Below are positions 7,066 through 15,160 of a DNA stretch of 28,859 nt, in pieces (the first letter of the stretch is position 1; every line of letters starts with the position of its first letter). Source of the stretch: an uncultured Bacilli bacterium (GTDB lineage: Bacteria; Bacillota_I; Bacilli_A; RF39; UBA660); the NCBI GenBank assembly GCA_910586295.1, contig CAJUGE010000028.1, positions 1-28,859 on the forward strand. The letters run 5' to 3'. The translations under genes were made by a program, and so were the position numbers. The notes under the pieces were generated by a model. The model saw nothing but the letters and a program-made list of their open reading frames with translations, did no database searches and was not told the origin of the DNA.

Positions 7066-7947
7066 CTAAAATTTAACTCTAATTATTAAAGTACTATCTT
7101 TATATTTTGCTTCTATTGTACCACCACTTAAATCCACTAATTGTTTAGCAATAGAAAGCCCTATTCCATTTGCCTTTTTAACACTTTTCACAGTATAATA
7201 TCTATCAAACAATTTCTCTAAACTTACCTTATCCAAACTATCCGCTTTATTTGAAAACTCGACTATTCCATTACTATATAGTTTTACATTAAAATCCCCG
7301 TTACTATATTTAATTGCATTTGATATAATATTTTCAAATATTCGCTTTAACATATTTTCATTTAATAATCTAACTACTTTATCTTTAGATATATCTATAT
7401 TTGGAGTAATATTGTGACTCACAAACAAACTATAAAAACTTGCAATACTATCTTCTAAAATACCATTTATAACTATATCCTCTTTTTTTATTTCATCTTG
7501 TATATCAAGTGTTTTAGAAAAATCAAAAAGTTGTTCAGTAAGATATGTTAAATCCTTAACTTTACTATCAATAATACTCAAATATTCAATCTGTTTTTCA
7601 CTTAAGTTAAATTTATTCATTAAATCAAGATAACCTCTTATTGCAGTAAGAGGTGTTCTTAAATCATGAGATATATTTGTAATAGAAGATTTAAGTTCTT
7701 TATTTCCATTTTTATATTCAAGTTCTAATCTTCGTAAATCTTTTAGACTTTTATTTAAAAGTATTGCTAATCTCTTTAAATCTCTATCATTTGTACTAAT
7801 AGTAATTAAATTATTCGTATCTGATTTTAATATATCTGTTAGTGACTCTACAATATTTTTGATTTCCATTTTCATTATTAAAATCTTTAAAATAAATAAT
7901 ACTGCTACAAATAGAACTACTAAAAATAAATAAAACCAGATACTCAT
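7066..7947 (-). CDS. sensor histidine kinase
   Basis: This 293-residue kinase begins at the ATG at 7945-7947 after GTAGGTGA; an in-frame GTG at 7956 overlaps that site. One membrane helix (WFYLFLVVLFVAVLFILKIL) occupies the N-terminus and there is no real extracellular domain, as in intramembrane-sensing kinases paired with ABC transporters. A linker follows, then the HisKA box NISHDLRTPLTAI with the phospho-acceptor His near residue 94. The ATPase domain has an N box (NIISNAIKYSNG) and GIGLSIAKQLVDLSGG. It is the last gene of a four-gene operon. Family knowledge suggests it senses cell-envelope stress or an antimicrobial peptide through the transporter, but the ligand is unknown. Confidence 0.9.
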   Translation of the reverse strand: MSIWFYLFLVVLFVAVLFILKILIMKMEIKNIVESLTDILKSDTNNLITISTNDRDLKRLAILLNKSLKDLRRLELEYKNGNKELKSSITNISHDLRTPLTAIRGYLDLMNKFNLSEKQIEYLSIIDSKVKDLTYLTEQLFDFSKTLDIQDEIKKEDIVINGILEDSIASFYSLFVSHNITPNIDISKDKVVRLLNENMLKRIFENIISNAIKYSNGDFNVKLYSNGIVEFSNKADSLDKVSLEKLFDRYYTVKSVKKANGIGLSIAKQLVDLSGGTIEAKYKDSTLIIRVKF

Positions 7948-7960
7948 AATAATCACCTAC

Positions 7961-8782
7961 TCACTTTAACTCTTTTTTCTTAAACAATACTAAGCCTACA
8001 CCTGTAAATATCACTACTATTCCTAAAGAATATATAGGTAAAACTTTTATATTTGCTGCGCCTTCTGCTAATTGGATCATTTGTCCTACTGGATTAATAT
8101 CAACTAATGTTTGACATACTTTTTTCTTTTCTTCACTTGGATATTTAGGATTTTTAACTTCTCTAACTTCCATTTTCCCATTAATCATAGTATACTCATC
8201 TACATATTCTTGTTCATTTAAAATATTAAAACAAGTAAGAGTAATCATCATTAGACCGAAAGTAAACATAATACTAACTATTGCTGTAATTGTTTTATTT
8301 GAAATCATCATTGCAATAAATGTAAATATACTAGAATAAGCAATTACTGTCACAAACATACATCCTAATGTCATTAGTAATTGTGAAAAACTGATAGTGA
8401 TTCCGCCAAACAATGGTATCCCAACAATTGCCACTACTATTATAAATAAAATGAAAGAAAATAAGCTTGTAATTGTTGTTACAATAAAATTCGATAAATA
8501 TATATTTACTCTTTTATGCCCTATACTAATCTTATTTCTTATCGCACCATCTGAATATTCTACTCCTAAAAACAAACTTGTAAAAATAGACATCACAATA
8601 CCTATAATTGTAGAATAATTAAACATAAGTTGCTCCACTGCCACAGTATCTTCATAAGCTTTCATATCATTATATCTAAAATAAATCATAAATAAAGCAA
8701 GAACAATGCTAAATAAAGTTAATAACCAAAACAATTTATTTTTTCTTAGTCTTGTAAACCCTGCATTCAATAATTTAATCAA
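7961..8782 (-). CDS. ABC-2 type transporter permease
   Basis: This is a membrane protein of about 273 residues with six hydrophobic segments, including LFWLLTLFSIVLALFMIYF and IIGIVMSIFTSLFLGVEY. A larger extracellular loop near residues 185-230 (EQEYVDEYTMINGKM, then many Lys and Glu) lies before the final helix. The GVEYSDGAIRNKI coupling segment is typical of ABC-2 permeases. The GGAGG site at 8792-8797 is best placed for the TTG at 8780-8782, which makes the gene overlap the ATPase stop by eight bases; a TTG at 8797 would overlap the site itself. With the ATPase it should form an exporter for a peptide or bacteriocin-like substrate, or an immunity pump. Confidence 0.85.
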   Translation of the reverse strand: MIKLLNAGFTRLRKNKLFWLLTLFSIVLALFMIYFRYNDMKAYEDTVAVEQLMFNYSTIIGIVMSIFTSLFLGVEYSDGAIRNKISIGHKRVNIYLSNFIVTTITSLFSFILFIIVVAIVGIPLFGGITISFSQLLMTLGCMFVTVIAYSSIFTFIAMMISNKTITAIVSIMFTFGLMMITLTCFNILNEQEYVDEYTMINGKMEVREVKNPKYPSEEKKKVCQTLVDINPVGQMIQLAEGAANIKVLPIYSLGIVVIFTGVGLVLFKKKELK

Positions 8783-9692
8783 CTTTTTCACCTCCAATTA
8801 AATTCATATAATAGTTTTCTAGTGTTTCTTCTTGTTCGTGTATTTCATCTGGTACTAAATTTTCCTTAGATAGGTCGTTAATAAATTTTGATAAATTATA
8901 TTTTCCATAAACACTTATTGTCTTATTGTCCATCACTTCATAAGAAATTTTATTTTCTTCAAAATATTTAACAAAATCTTTTGGATTACTTACTTTTAAT
9001 TCTAATTTATGTTCCATCTTTTTCATAAGTTCTTCACTACTTATTTCTTTTATAATAGAACCATTATCTAAAAATCCATAATGAGTTGCTATTTTAGATA
9101 ATTCATCTAAATAATGACTAGATATCAAAATAGTAATTTGTCTTTCTTTATTTAATTTTAATATTAACTCCCTAATTTCAACAATCCCCTGTGGATCAAG
9201 TCCATTTATAGGCTCGTCCAAAATTAAGAAATCTGGATTATTAGCAAGACTTATAGCAATTCCTAATCTTTGCTTCATCCCCAAAGAAAAGTTCTTTGCT
9301 TTTTTCTTTCCTGTATTATCTAGTCCAACTAATTTAAGTAATTCATTAATACCATCCATACTTGGCATTCCTACTAGTTTATACTGTTCTATTAAGTTAT
9401 CTCTAGCAGTCATCTCCCCATAAATAGAAGGAGTTTCAATAATCGCACCCATCCTTTTTCTAGCACGTATAATATCACTACCACTATTATTATCCTTCCC
9501 ATAAATAGTATAACTACCACTTGTTGGTTCTTGCAAACCACATATTATTCTAATAAGTGTTGTCTTACCAGCACCATTTTTACCAATAAGTCCATATATT
9601 GCACCTTTTTCAACATGAATATTGGCATAATTTAAGGCTCTAAAGTCCTTATATTTTTTTTCAAGATTATTAGTTTCTAATATTATCTCCAT
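8775..9692 (-). CDS. ABC transporter ATP-binding protein
   Basis: This 305-residue ATPase has Walker A GKNGAGKT (37-44), a signature motif in the form FSLGMKQR (135-142), Walker B LILDEP (156-161), the D-loop GLDP and the H-loop ISSH. The C-terminal 90 residues form the extra domain seen in bacitracin and lantibiotic-type ATPases. GAAAGGAGAG lies nine bases before the ATG. It follows four GTTAAG repeats that separate it from the response regulator gene and overlaps the permease gene, so it should be made in step with its membrane partner. It energises the ABC-2 permease. Confidence 0.93.
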   Translation of the reverse strand: MEIILETNNLEKKYKDFRALNYANIHVEKGAIYGLIGKNGAGKTTLIRIICGLQEPTSGSYTIYGKDNNSGSDIIRARKRMGAIIETPSIYGEMTARDNLIEQYKLVGMPSMDGINELLKLVGLDNTGKKKAKNFSLGMKQRLGIAISLANNPDFLILDEPINGLDPQGIVEIRELILKLNKERQITILISSHYLDELSKIATHYGFLDNGSIIKEISSEELMKKMEHKLELKVSNPKDFVKYFEENKISYEVMDNKTISVYGKYNLSKFINDLSKENLVPDEIHEQEETLENYYMNLIGGEKVD

Positions 9693-9716
9693 AATCTTCT
9701 CTCCTTTCCAATATCC

Positions 9717-9772
9717 ATTTTAATAAAAAAATGTTAAGAAAATGGTTAAGAATTTGTTAAGATTTTGTTAAA
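9717..9772 (-). promoter_or_regulatory. response-regulator binding array and internal promoter
   Basis: Plus-strand GTTAAG/A copies start at 9733, 9745, 9756 and 9767, spaced 12, 11 and 11 bases apart (CTTAAC on the coding strand). Tandem sites at one helical turn are the usual binding pattern of OmpR/PhoB regulators. A -10-like TAAAAT (9717-9722) lies ten bases beyond the nearest copy, while the -35 position reads CCATTT, far from consensus. Together this looks like an activator-dependent promoter for the transporter and kinase genes, controlled by the regulator encoded next to it. Confidence 0.7.
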
Positions 9773-9774
9773 AT

Positions 9775-10434
9775 TTACTCTCCCATTTTAAAGCCTATAC
9801 CCCATATAGACTCAATATATTCCTCTTCAGCATACTCTTTAATCTTTCTTCTTAAATTACTTATATGAACTCTTAAAGAATTCTCATCACAATCCTCTGT
9901 GTCAATACTTATTAAATCTAATAACTTATTTTTTGTAATAACTTGAGTCTTATTTAATAATAATTGCTTTAATATGGCATACTCTGTCTTTGTTAAACTC
10001 ACTTTATTATTATTAACAAGTAATGTATGATTATCATTTAATAACTCTAACTCCTTATATTTTAAGTTATCTAATCCACTATTTTTATTATTTCTTAATT
10101 GAACTTCAATTCTTGCCAATAATTCCTTACTATCAAAAGGTTTTGTTATATAGTCATTCGCACCAGATAGCAAACAATTTACTTTATCATCACTAGAAAT
10201 TTTTGCAGAAATAACTATTATTGGAATATTATTTATTGTTTTAATAATTTCTTCACCTATTAGTCCTGGCAACATTAAATCAAGTAAAATTAAATCATAC
10301 CCTCCTTTTTCAAGTAACAACAGCGCTTCTGTTCCAGAATATGCATTATAAGTATCATATCCATTATCTTTTAATAATTCTTCTATAACATTATGAATAC
10401 TCTCATCGTCTTCAATAATTAAGATTTTTTTCAA
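9775..10434 (-). CDS. OmpR-family response regulator
   Basis: This regulator has about 220 residues. The receiver domain has acidic pair D9-D10, phospho-acceptor D52 in LILLDLMLPG, S76 in VISA and K98 in YITKPF. The C-terminal winged helix has LTKTEYAILKQLLLN and ENSLRVHISNLRRKI, with the end WGIGFKM. The start is probably the TTG at 10432-10434, seven bases after GAGGTG; the longer frame begins at a TTG inside that site. It is the first gene of the operon with the ABC transporter and kinase, and the GTTAAG array directly downstream is its likely target. Confidence 0.93.
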   Translation of the reverse strand: MKKILIIEDDESIHNVIEELLKDNGYDTYNAYSGTEALLLLEKGGYDLILLDLMLPGLIGEEIIKTINNIPIIVISAKISSDDKVNCLLSGANDYITKPFDSKELLARIEVQLRNNKNSGLDNLKYKELELLNDNHTLLVNNNKVSLTKTEYAILKQLLLNKTQVITKNKLLDLISIDTEDCDENSLRVHISNLRRKIKEYAEEEYIESIWGIGFKMGE

Positions 10435-10491
10435 GTTAAAACACCTCAATTCTTTAAAATATTTCTAAAATACTATCTTACAACCACACTA

Positions 10492-10520
10492 ATGATAACA
10501 TATGTTCGTTACCGTGTCAA
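10492..10520 (-). promoter_or_regulatory. strong promoter of the regulator-transporter-kinase operon
   Basis: Minus strand: -35 TTGACA (10515-10520), a 17-base spacer, and -10 TATCAT (10492-10497). A perfect ten-base palindrome AACATATGTT (10497-10506) lies between the boxes and could be an operator. Confidence 0.8.
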
Positions 10521-10553
10521 ATATTTTTATAAACTTTTTTCTATTATAAATGT

Positions 10554-10585
10554 AAAAAATCTATAAACATAAATTCATTTATAGA
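10554..10585 (-). terminator. terminator after the M3 peptidase gene
   Basis: On the minus strand TCTATAAA pairs perfectly with TTTATAGA (ten-base loop) and is followed by TTTTTT. It ends the GNAT-RdgB-M3 operon about 30 bases after the last stop. The plus strand also has a short CTTTT after the stem. Confidence 0.75.
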
Positions 10586-10614
10586 CTTTTCATAAAACTT
10601 CATCTTTTCAACTA

Positions 10615-11499
10615 TTATTTATCTCTATTGTGTTTTGCTAACCTTCTACTATTAAGTTCACTCTCTAATTTAAAAGATATACTCATAACAGTATCCTCAC
10701 TAAATGGACTAGGCATATTATATTTATCTATTAAATCTTTAAAAGAATAATAAGACGCCACCCCTCCTATCTCTTTAAATAAAGAAATATCATTTTCACA
10801 GCCATTCCATATAGCAAAAGCCCCAAAATAAGATAATGCATAATCTATATAATAAAACGAATCCAAATAAATATGAGACTGCCTATAAAAATATCCTCCA
10901 CTCTCAAGATTAATATGCCCAAGGTTACTTTTCTCTAAATGATACTTATTAACTAAGTATAACCAGATATTTCCAATATCTTCAAGCTTTAAATCTTCTT
11001 TTGAATATAACATCTCTTGAAACTCATCCACTAAACATATATATGGTAGATTGAATAATAAATTATATATTTTCATAAAACAATATTTTTTATAATCTTC
11101 ATCTTCAAACAAATTTTTAACATATCCCATAACTATTAATTCCATAGCATACGAGAACATCTCTGCTATTTCCATTGTTGGATACTTTAATAATGGTGAC
11201 ACTATATATTCCTTATCATTCAAAGAAGCACAGTACTTTTGAAATGCATGTCCCATCTCATGAGAAGTAGTTTGTAAATCAAAATAAGTTTTCTTATAAT
11301 TACAAGTTACCACAGGCAAACAAGACTCAGTTAAATAGTTTGTAATAGAAAAGTTAACTTTATCTTCTCTACTTTCAAAATCTATATAATTATTTTCTAA
11401 CATACTATCAAAGAGACTTGCTAAATCCTCATCAATACTAGCATAACATTTTTTTAATTCACTAAGCATTTCTCTTCCAAACATTTTTAACTCAGGCAT
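10615..11499 (-). CDS. M3 oligoendopeptidase, C-terminal catalytic half (split gene)
   Basis: These 294 codons carry the catalytic core of an M3 family oligoendopeptidase F-like protein. The zinc motif HEMGH is at residues 80-84, with a glutamate at about 110 (YPTMEIAEMF) as probable third ligand. The C-terminal helical part includes FYYIDYALSYFGAFAIW. The frame is identical to that of the preceding half; the two are separated only by TAA (11500-11502), followed at once by ATG. No proper ribosome site exists, so translation would need restart at the TAAATG junction or readthrough. It could be a broken gene or a two-piece enzyme. The residues that can be checked are intact. Confidence 0.75.
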   Translation of the reverse strand: MPELKMFGREMLSELKKCYASIDEDLASLFDSMLENNYIDFESREDKVNFSITNYLTESCLPVVTCNYKKTYFDLQTTSHEMGHAFQKYCASLNDKEYIVSPLLKYPTMEIAEMFSYAMELIVMGYVKNLFEDEDYKKYCFMKIYNLLFNLPYICLVDEFQEMLYSKEDLKLEDIGNIWLYLVNKYHLEKSNLGHINLESGGYFYRQSHIYLDSFYYIDYALSYFGAFAIWNGCENDISLFKEIGGVASYYSFKDLIDKYNMPSPFSEDTVMSISFKLESELNSRRLAKHNRDK

Positions 11500-12321
11500 T
11501 TACTCAAAGAAGATAGTATCAAAATATTCTAGTTTTTCTAATCCTAATTCCTCTTTTTTTAGCTCATTCATTTTCATGCATAATGGAACTATAAACTTAA
11601 CAATATTATCTCTAAAACTACTTATATCTTTATAGTCGTAGCCAAATCTTTTTAAACTATATAAACTATACTCAACATAACTATTAAATCCTAAATTTCT
11701 AGCCATTTGATTTCTTAGACTTACAAGTTCAAATAATATACTAGTATACTCATTTCTATGTTCATAATAAAAATCATTTACAGTATCATGTGCTTTCTTC
11801 CTAACAATCATATCTTTACTACTAAATAACCCACTAATAGAGCCTATAGTTCTCTCTTCCCCATCATACAACACCTTTGTCTTATTTAAGTTTCTATATT
11901 GAATTTTTAACTCATTCTCTCTTTTTTGAAGATCAATATTTTTATCAGTAGTTATTTTCATTTGATATTCAATTATTCTAAAGAAATTACTAGGTATATT
12001 CTCTAAAAGCAAATCTTTAAATCTTGAACTATTCATTTCCTCATAAAAAGGTAAAAACAATAAATCAAACTTAGGTTTATAAGCATTCCAATACTCTATT
12101 TCTCCTTTATAAAATTCATCACTCAAATCACGCATATTTCTTATATCAGCATAATCAAACATTTCTTCAATATGTGAGTGAATATCATTTATTTTCTTTA
12201 CCACTAATAAATATTCACTATAATCACTAGCATCCTTTAATTTATTAATTAAATCATCTATAGTTAATCTAGTTTTATCATAACCTATTCTTTCATACTT
12301 TATTCTATTAAAATCTATCAT
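11500..12321 (-). CDS. M3 oligoendopeptidase, N-terminal half (split gene)
   Basis: These 273 codons match the helical N-terminal lid of M3 oligopeptidases: LLFLPFYEEMNSSRF, IEYQMKITTDKNIDLQKREN, a GEERTIGSISGLFSSKD segment, the ARNLGFNSYVEYSLYSLKR motif and finally EKLEYFDTIFFE before a TAA. In intact relatives the chain continues here into the catalytic domain, as it does in frame after this stop. The start is well supported by GGAGGAGTAAGAA before the ATG. It is third in the operon after GNAT and RdgB. Both halves lack other frameshifts or stops, so the break is recent or tolerated. Confidence 0.75.
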   Translation of the reverse strand: MIDFNRIKYERIGYDKTRLTIDDLINKLKDASDYSEYLLVVKKINDIHSHIEEMFDYADIRNMRDLSDEFYKGEIEYWNAYKPKFDLLFLPFYEEMNSSRFKDLLLENIPSNFFRIIEYQMKITTDKNIDLQKRENELKIQYRNLNKTKVLYDGEERTIGSISGLFSSKDMIVRKKAHDTVNDFYYEHRNEYTSILFELVSLRNQMARNLGFNSYVEYSLYSLKRFGYDYKDISSFRDNIVKFIVPLCMKMNELKKEELGLEKLEYFDTIFFE

Positions 12322-12368
12322 TTCTTACTCCTCCAACACGATACACACAATATCAAGTCATTCTAACT

Positions 12369-12992
12369 TTACTTACAATTTAATTTTGTTAATACTTTAT
12401 TAAATGCACTGTATCTATAAGTACTCTTTAATTCTTCTTCACTAAGCAAATTAAATGTCTTATTTATATTTAATAATTTAAAAACAGAATAAAAATAAGG
12501 TTTTCTAAGTGGTTCTACAATATTTTCTACTATCTCTCCTTCACTAATACCAAATTCTTGAAAATAAGTTCCATCTTGAAACATACAAGTTACCACACAT
12601 TTATAATAGGCATTTCTATTTGTAATTCCATTTAAATTTCTAAGTAATTTATTCACACCTTCATATTTTGGAAGCGAAGAATTTTGCAAGAGTTCTTCTT
12701 CCGCATATCTTGCAGTATAAATCCCAGGCTCTCCGTTTAAACTTTCTACAAATAGCCCAGCATCATCAGTTAAAATAGGATAACTTATATTATTATCTTT
12801 ACAAAAATTATAAATTGCTGTCGCTTTAATTAATGAATTTTCTTCTAATGTACTTCCATTTTCTAGAATATCTCCTAAATCCCAACCTATATCAGTTAAA
12901 GACCTAATATCTAAATCCAAATTAAACCCTTTTACTACATTTCTTAAATCTTCTATTTTCCTTTCATTCGTTGTTCCAAAAATAATTACCAT
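12369..12992 (-). CDS. rdgB: RdgB/HAM1-type XTP/dITP pyrophosphatase
   Basis: This 207-residue protein should hydrolyse non-canonical purine nucleotides (ITP, dITP, XTP) to monophosphates, cleaning the nucleotide pool. It has the N-terminal FGTTNERKIEDL motif (family form T/SxNxxK), the LTDDAGLFVESLNGEPGIY active-site stretch with D76-D77, and TARYAEE. The usual C-terminal SHR motif is replaced by YRYSAFNKVLTKL, with RYSA in the place of the SHRxxA signature, so this is a divergent member. GAGGAG lies eight bases before the ATG. It is the second gene of the GNAT-RdgB-M3 operon. Confidence 0.85.
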   Translation of the reverse strand: MVIIFGTTNERKIEDLRNVVKGFNLDLDIRSLTDIGWDLGDILENGSTLEENSLIKATAIYNFCKDNNISYPILTDDAGLFVESLNGEPGIYTARYAEEELLQNSSLPKYEGVNKLLRNLNGITNRNAYYKCVVTCMFQDGTYFQEFGISEGEIVENIVEPLRKPYFYSVFKLLNINKTFNLLSEEELKSTYRYSAFNKVLTKLNCK

Positions 12993-13008
12993 CTTTTCTA
13001 CTCCTCAT

Positions 13009-13587
13009 TTATCTCTTATATTTTGAATACTTATCTAAAGCATCATTAACATTAATCCAATAATAATTAGTCATCATATTATCATATGGATCAAGTAGAG
13101 TCTTTTCTAACTTACCACCTAAACTTAGTATTGTTTTATTTGAACCAATATTATCTGTAGTACAAACTAATCTTACATTTTCTTCATTTAACTTCTGTTC
13201 TTCTATTAGTGCTAAATAAAGTGCTATTTTAGCATACCCTTTGCGTCTTTCACTAGGTCTTATACCATAACCAATATGTGACGCCCAAGTACTTAGCTTT
13301 TCTAAAGAAATATTAAACCTAACATTTACCATACCCACAATTCTCTTATCATTCTCTCTTACAACAAAAAATGTTTTAGATGGACATCTATTAATCTTAT
13401 CAGCATATTCTAAGTCCTCTCTCTTTTCAAGTTCTACTAACCATTCTTCATAAGTCATCTCATCTAAAATAACTTCCATACTACCTGTACCATTTAAATC
13501 CGAATTATATTTAATATTTTCTTCTAAATAGTCTATTGCATCTTGCTTTCTCTCAATCGTAGGAACCTCTAAAAATAATTTATCCAT
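13009..13587 (-). CDS. GNAT family N-acetyltransferase
   Basis: This 192-residue protein has the acetyl-CoA binding motif A as IGYGIRPSERRKGYAK (105-120), preceded by KRIVGMVNVRFNIS, the usual two strands of the GNAT core. After motif A come ENVRLVCTTDNIGSNKTI and SLGGKLEKTL, the motif B region, in the style of YjaB/RimJ-like enzymes. The long N-terminal region (residues 1-65) is acidic. It transfers an acetyl group to an unknown amine. It heads the operon with rdgB and the split M3 peptidase and is divergent from the metallophosphoesterase. Confidence 0.85.
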   Translation of the reverse strand: MDKLFLEVPTIERKQDAIDYLEENIKYNSDLNGTGSMEVILDEMTYEEWLVELEKREDLEYADKINRCPSKTFFVVRENDKRIVGMVNVRFNISLEKLSTWASHIGYGIRPSERRKGYAKIALYLALIEEQKLNEENVRLVCTTDNIGSNKTILSLGGKLEKTLLDPYDNMMTNYYWINVNDALDKYSKYKR

Positions 13588-13610
13588 AACATTTTCCTCT
13601 CATAATCCTC

Positions 13611-13639
13611 ATTATACTATCAATAAAATACATTTACTA
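13611..13639 (-). promoter_or_regulatory. promoter of the GNAT-rdgB-M3 operon
   Basis: Minus strand -10 TATAAT (13611-13616) with a weak -35 TAGTAA (13634-13639), 17-base spacer. The -35 overlaps that of the divergent promoter by two bases. Confidence 0.5.
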
Positions 13640-13666
13640 GACCTAAAAGAATTTTTGTAGTATAAT
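13638..13666 (+). promoter_or_regulatory. promoter of the metallophosphoesterase gene
   Basis: Plus strand -35 TAGACC (13638-13643), a 17-base spacer, and -10 TATAAT (13661-13666), 25 bases before the ATG. Confidence 0.55.
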
Positions 13667-13691
13667 ATGGTATCAAAAGAGAGGATTTACT

Positions 13692-14549
13692 ATGAACGAA
13701 ATTGAAACTATGAAGAACTTATTAAATAAAATGTATTTAGAACCACTAAATGAAACAGAGTACAAAGTTTTACAATACTTACTTACAAAATATGCAAGAT
13801 CAATACAGAATTATCCACTAACTTACAGAGTTATAAACGATAATAAAATCATGTTTATGTCTGATAATCATGCTGGCGGAGCTAAGGAAGATGAAACAAC
13901 CACTCTGCGTGCATTAGAAGTAGCAGATAAATATAACATAAGAACTATAATACATGGCGGAGACTTTATTGAAGGATGTGCTAATAGACAATATGGCAAA
14001 AGTTCACAAACTATATTAAATGAACTAGATAAAGCACTAAGCCAAATACCAGATAATATAACTATAAAATTATTACTAGGTAATCATGATTTTTCTGCTT
14101 TTAATAACTGCTCATCACTACACGAAAGACTTTTTCATGAACCAAAGTTAGATATACTAGGACTAAACAAAGTTTTATTATACTGGAATAATGTAATAAA
14201 AATTTACTTACATCACAAAGTAAGTTGGCTAAAAACTGAAGCAGAAGAAAACGAATTAAAAGGAGACATTAAAATTTTAGGTCACTATCACAACTTTAGG
14301 TTAGATGAAGAATCTAAAAGTATTTATTTACCTTCTCTATGTAAAGATGACACTCAAATATCATTAGAACAATTTGGATACACATTCAATACAGACATAG
14401 AACCTATATTTTTAGTAGCAACTATTAAAGATATAAATACTATTCTTTTTGAAGCATTTTCAAAGGATTGTTTATCAACAGGTAAGTTAACTAAACGAGA
14501 TACAATTGAATATGATACACATAAAAAGACATTAAAAAAATGGAAATAA
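13692..14549 (+). CDS. calcineurin-like metallophosphoesterase
   Basis: This 285-residue protein is the only complete protein-coding gene on the plus strand. The two-metal site is readable: DNH at 58-60 (family DxH), GGD 89-91, GNHD 130-133, HH near 174 and GHYH 197-200. The first motif has Asn between Asp and His, as allowed by DxH. It should hydrolyse a phosphoester, but the substrate is not predictable; relatives include phage and housekeeping phosphatases. GAGAGG lies seven bases before the ATG. It converges with lepB, with only about 40 bases between the stops and no clear terminator. Confidence 0.88.
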   Translation: MNEIETMKNLLNKMYLEPLNETEYKVLQYLLTKYARSIQNYPLTYRVINDNKIMFMSDNHAGGAKEDETTTLRALEVADKYNIRTIIHGGDFIEGCANRQYGKSSQTILNELDKALSQIPDNITIKLLLGNHDFSAFNNCSSLHERLFHEPKLDILGLNKVLLYWNNVIKIYLHHKVSWLKTEAEENELKGDIKILGHYHNFRLDEESKSIYLPSLCKDDTQISLEQFGYTFNTDIEPIFLVATIKDINTILFEAFSKDCLSTGKLTKRDTIEYDTHKKTLKKWK

Positions 14550-14590
14550 TAGATATTTTCATTTTTATTTACCTTATAATTCATATTGCA

Positions 14591-15100
14591 TTAAGACACT
14601 CCACCAAACTCACTAAAAGGAAATATTCTAAAACCTACTTTACCCTTAATATCTTTAATATTAACAGGCCCGATTACCCTACTATCTTTACTTATATTTC
14701 TATTATCCCCTAGAACTATATACTCATCACTCCCAGCCTCTAAAATAAAATCATTAGTAGCCTCAAATTCTATAGGAGTATCAACTTCCTTATCATTAAT
14801 ATATAATATGTTATCTTTATACTCCACTTTTTCTCCTGGAAGTCCGATTACCCTTTTAATAATCGCGTCATCATAAAAATCAACTACCACTATATCAAAT
14901 CTATCGATACCAAACTTAAGTCCAATCTTATTTATTAAAACCAAATCATTATTAAACAATGTATCCTCCATAGAAGCGCCATTCACTATACCAGGAGTAA
15001 CTAAAAAAGTCCTAACAAGTATTACTACAACTACAATAATTATATAAGGTAATAACCCTTTTAAAAATGTAATAAATTTTCCATCATTTTTTTCATCCAT
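14591..15100 (-). CDS. lepB: signal peptidase I
   Basis: This 169-residue enzyme removes signal peptides from exported proteins at the outer face of the membrane. It has one N-terminal anchor (LLPYIIIVVVVILVRTFLV), then the catalytic serine S43 in NGASMEDTL and the general base K82 in IIKRVIGLPGE. The GDNRNISKDSRVIG box completes the S26 family pattern. The single anchor and small size are of the Gram-positive SipS type. The position next to rplS is common in Bacillota. An intrinsic terminator lies between rplS and this gene, and a TATAAT precedes it, so it likely has its own transcript. AGAGGAG lies in front of the ATG. Confidence 0.93.
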   Translation of the reverse strand: MDEKNDGKFITFLKGLLPYIIIVVVVILVRTFLVTPGIVNGASMEDTLFNNDLVLINKIGLKFGIDRFDIVVVDFYDDAIIKRVIGLPGEKVEYKDNILYINDKEVDTPIEFEATNDFILEAGSDEYIVLGDNRNISKDSRVIGPVNIKDIKGKVGFRIFPFSEFGGVS

Positions 15101-15123
15101 ATTTATTCTCCTCTTTATTTAAT

Positions 15124-15129
15124 ATTATA
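15124..15129 (-). promoter_or_regulatory. -10 box of lepB
   Basis: Minus-strand TATAAT about 24 bases before the lepB ATG; the -35 region overlaps the T run of the rplS terminator and is weak. Confidence 0.4.
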
Positions 15130-15136
15130 CAACAAA

Positions 15137-15160
15137 GAAAAAAATTAGGAAACCCTAATT
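15137..15160 (-). terminator. terminator between rplS and lepB
   Basis: On the minus strand AATTAGG-GTTT-CCTAATT (seven pairs) is followed by TTTTTC. The stem begins inside the last codons of rplS, so it acts right at the end of that gene. Confidence 0.75.

Noticed and set aside
4801..12321. Possible alternative genetic code (TGA as Trp or TAA as Gln), suggested by in-frame stops
   Set aside because: Intact conserved genes end at TGA (trmD, rimM, SpoU) and at TAA (rdgB, GNAT, BRO), and the interrupted genes also carry frameshifts or truncations in several cases.
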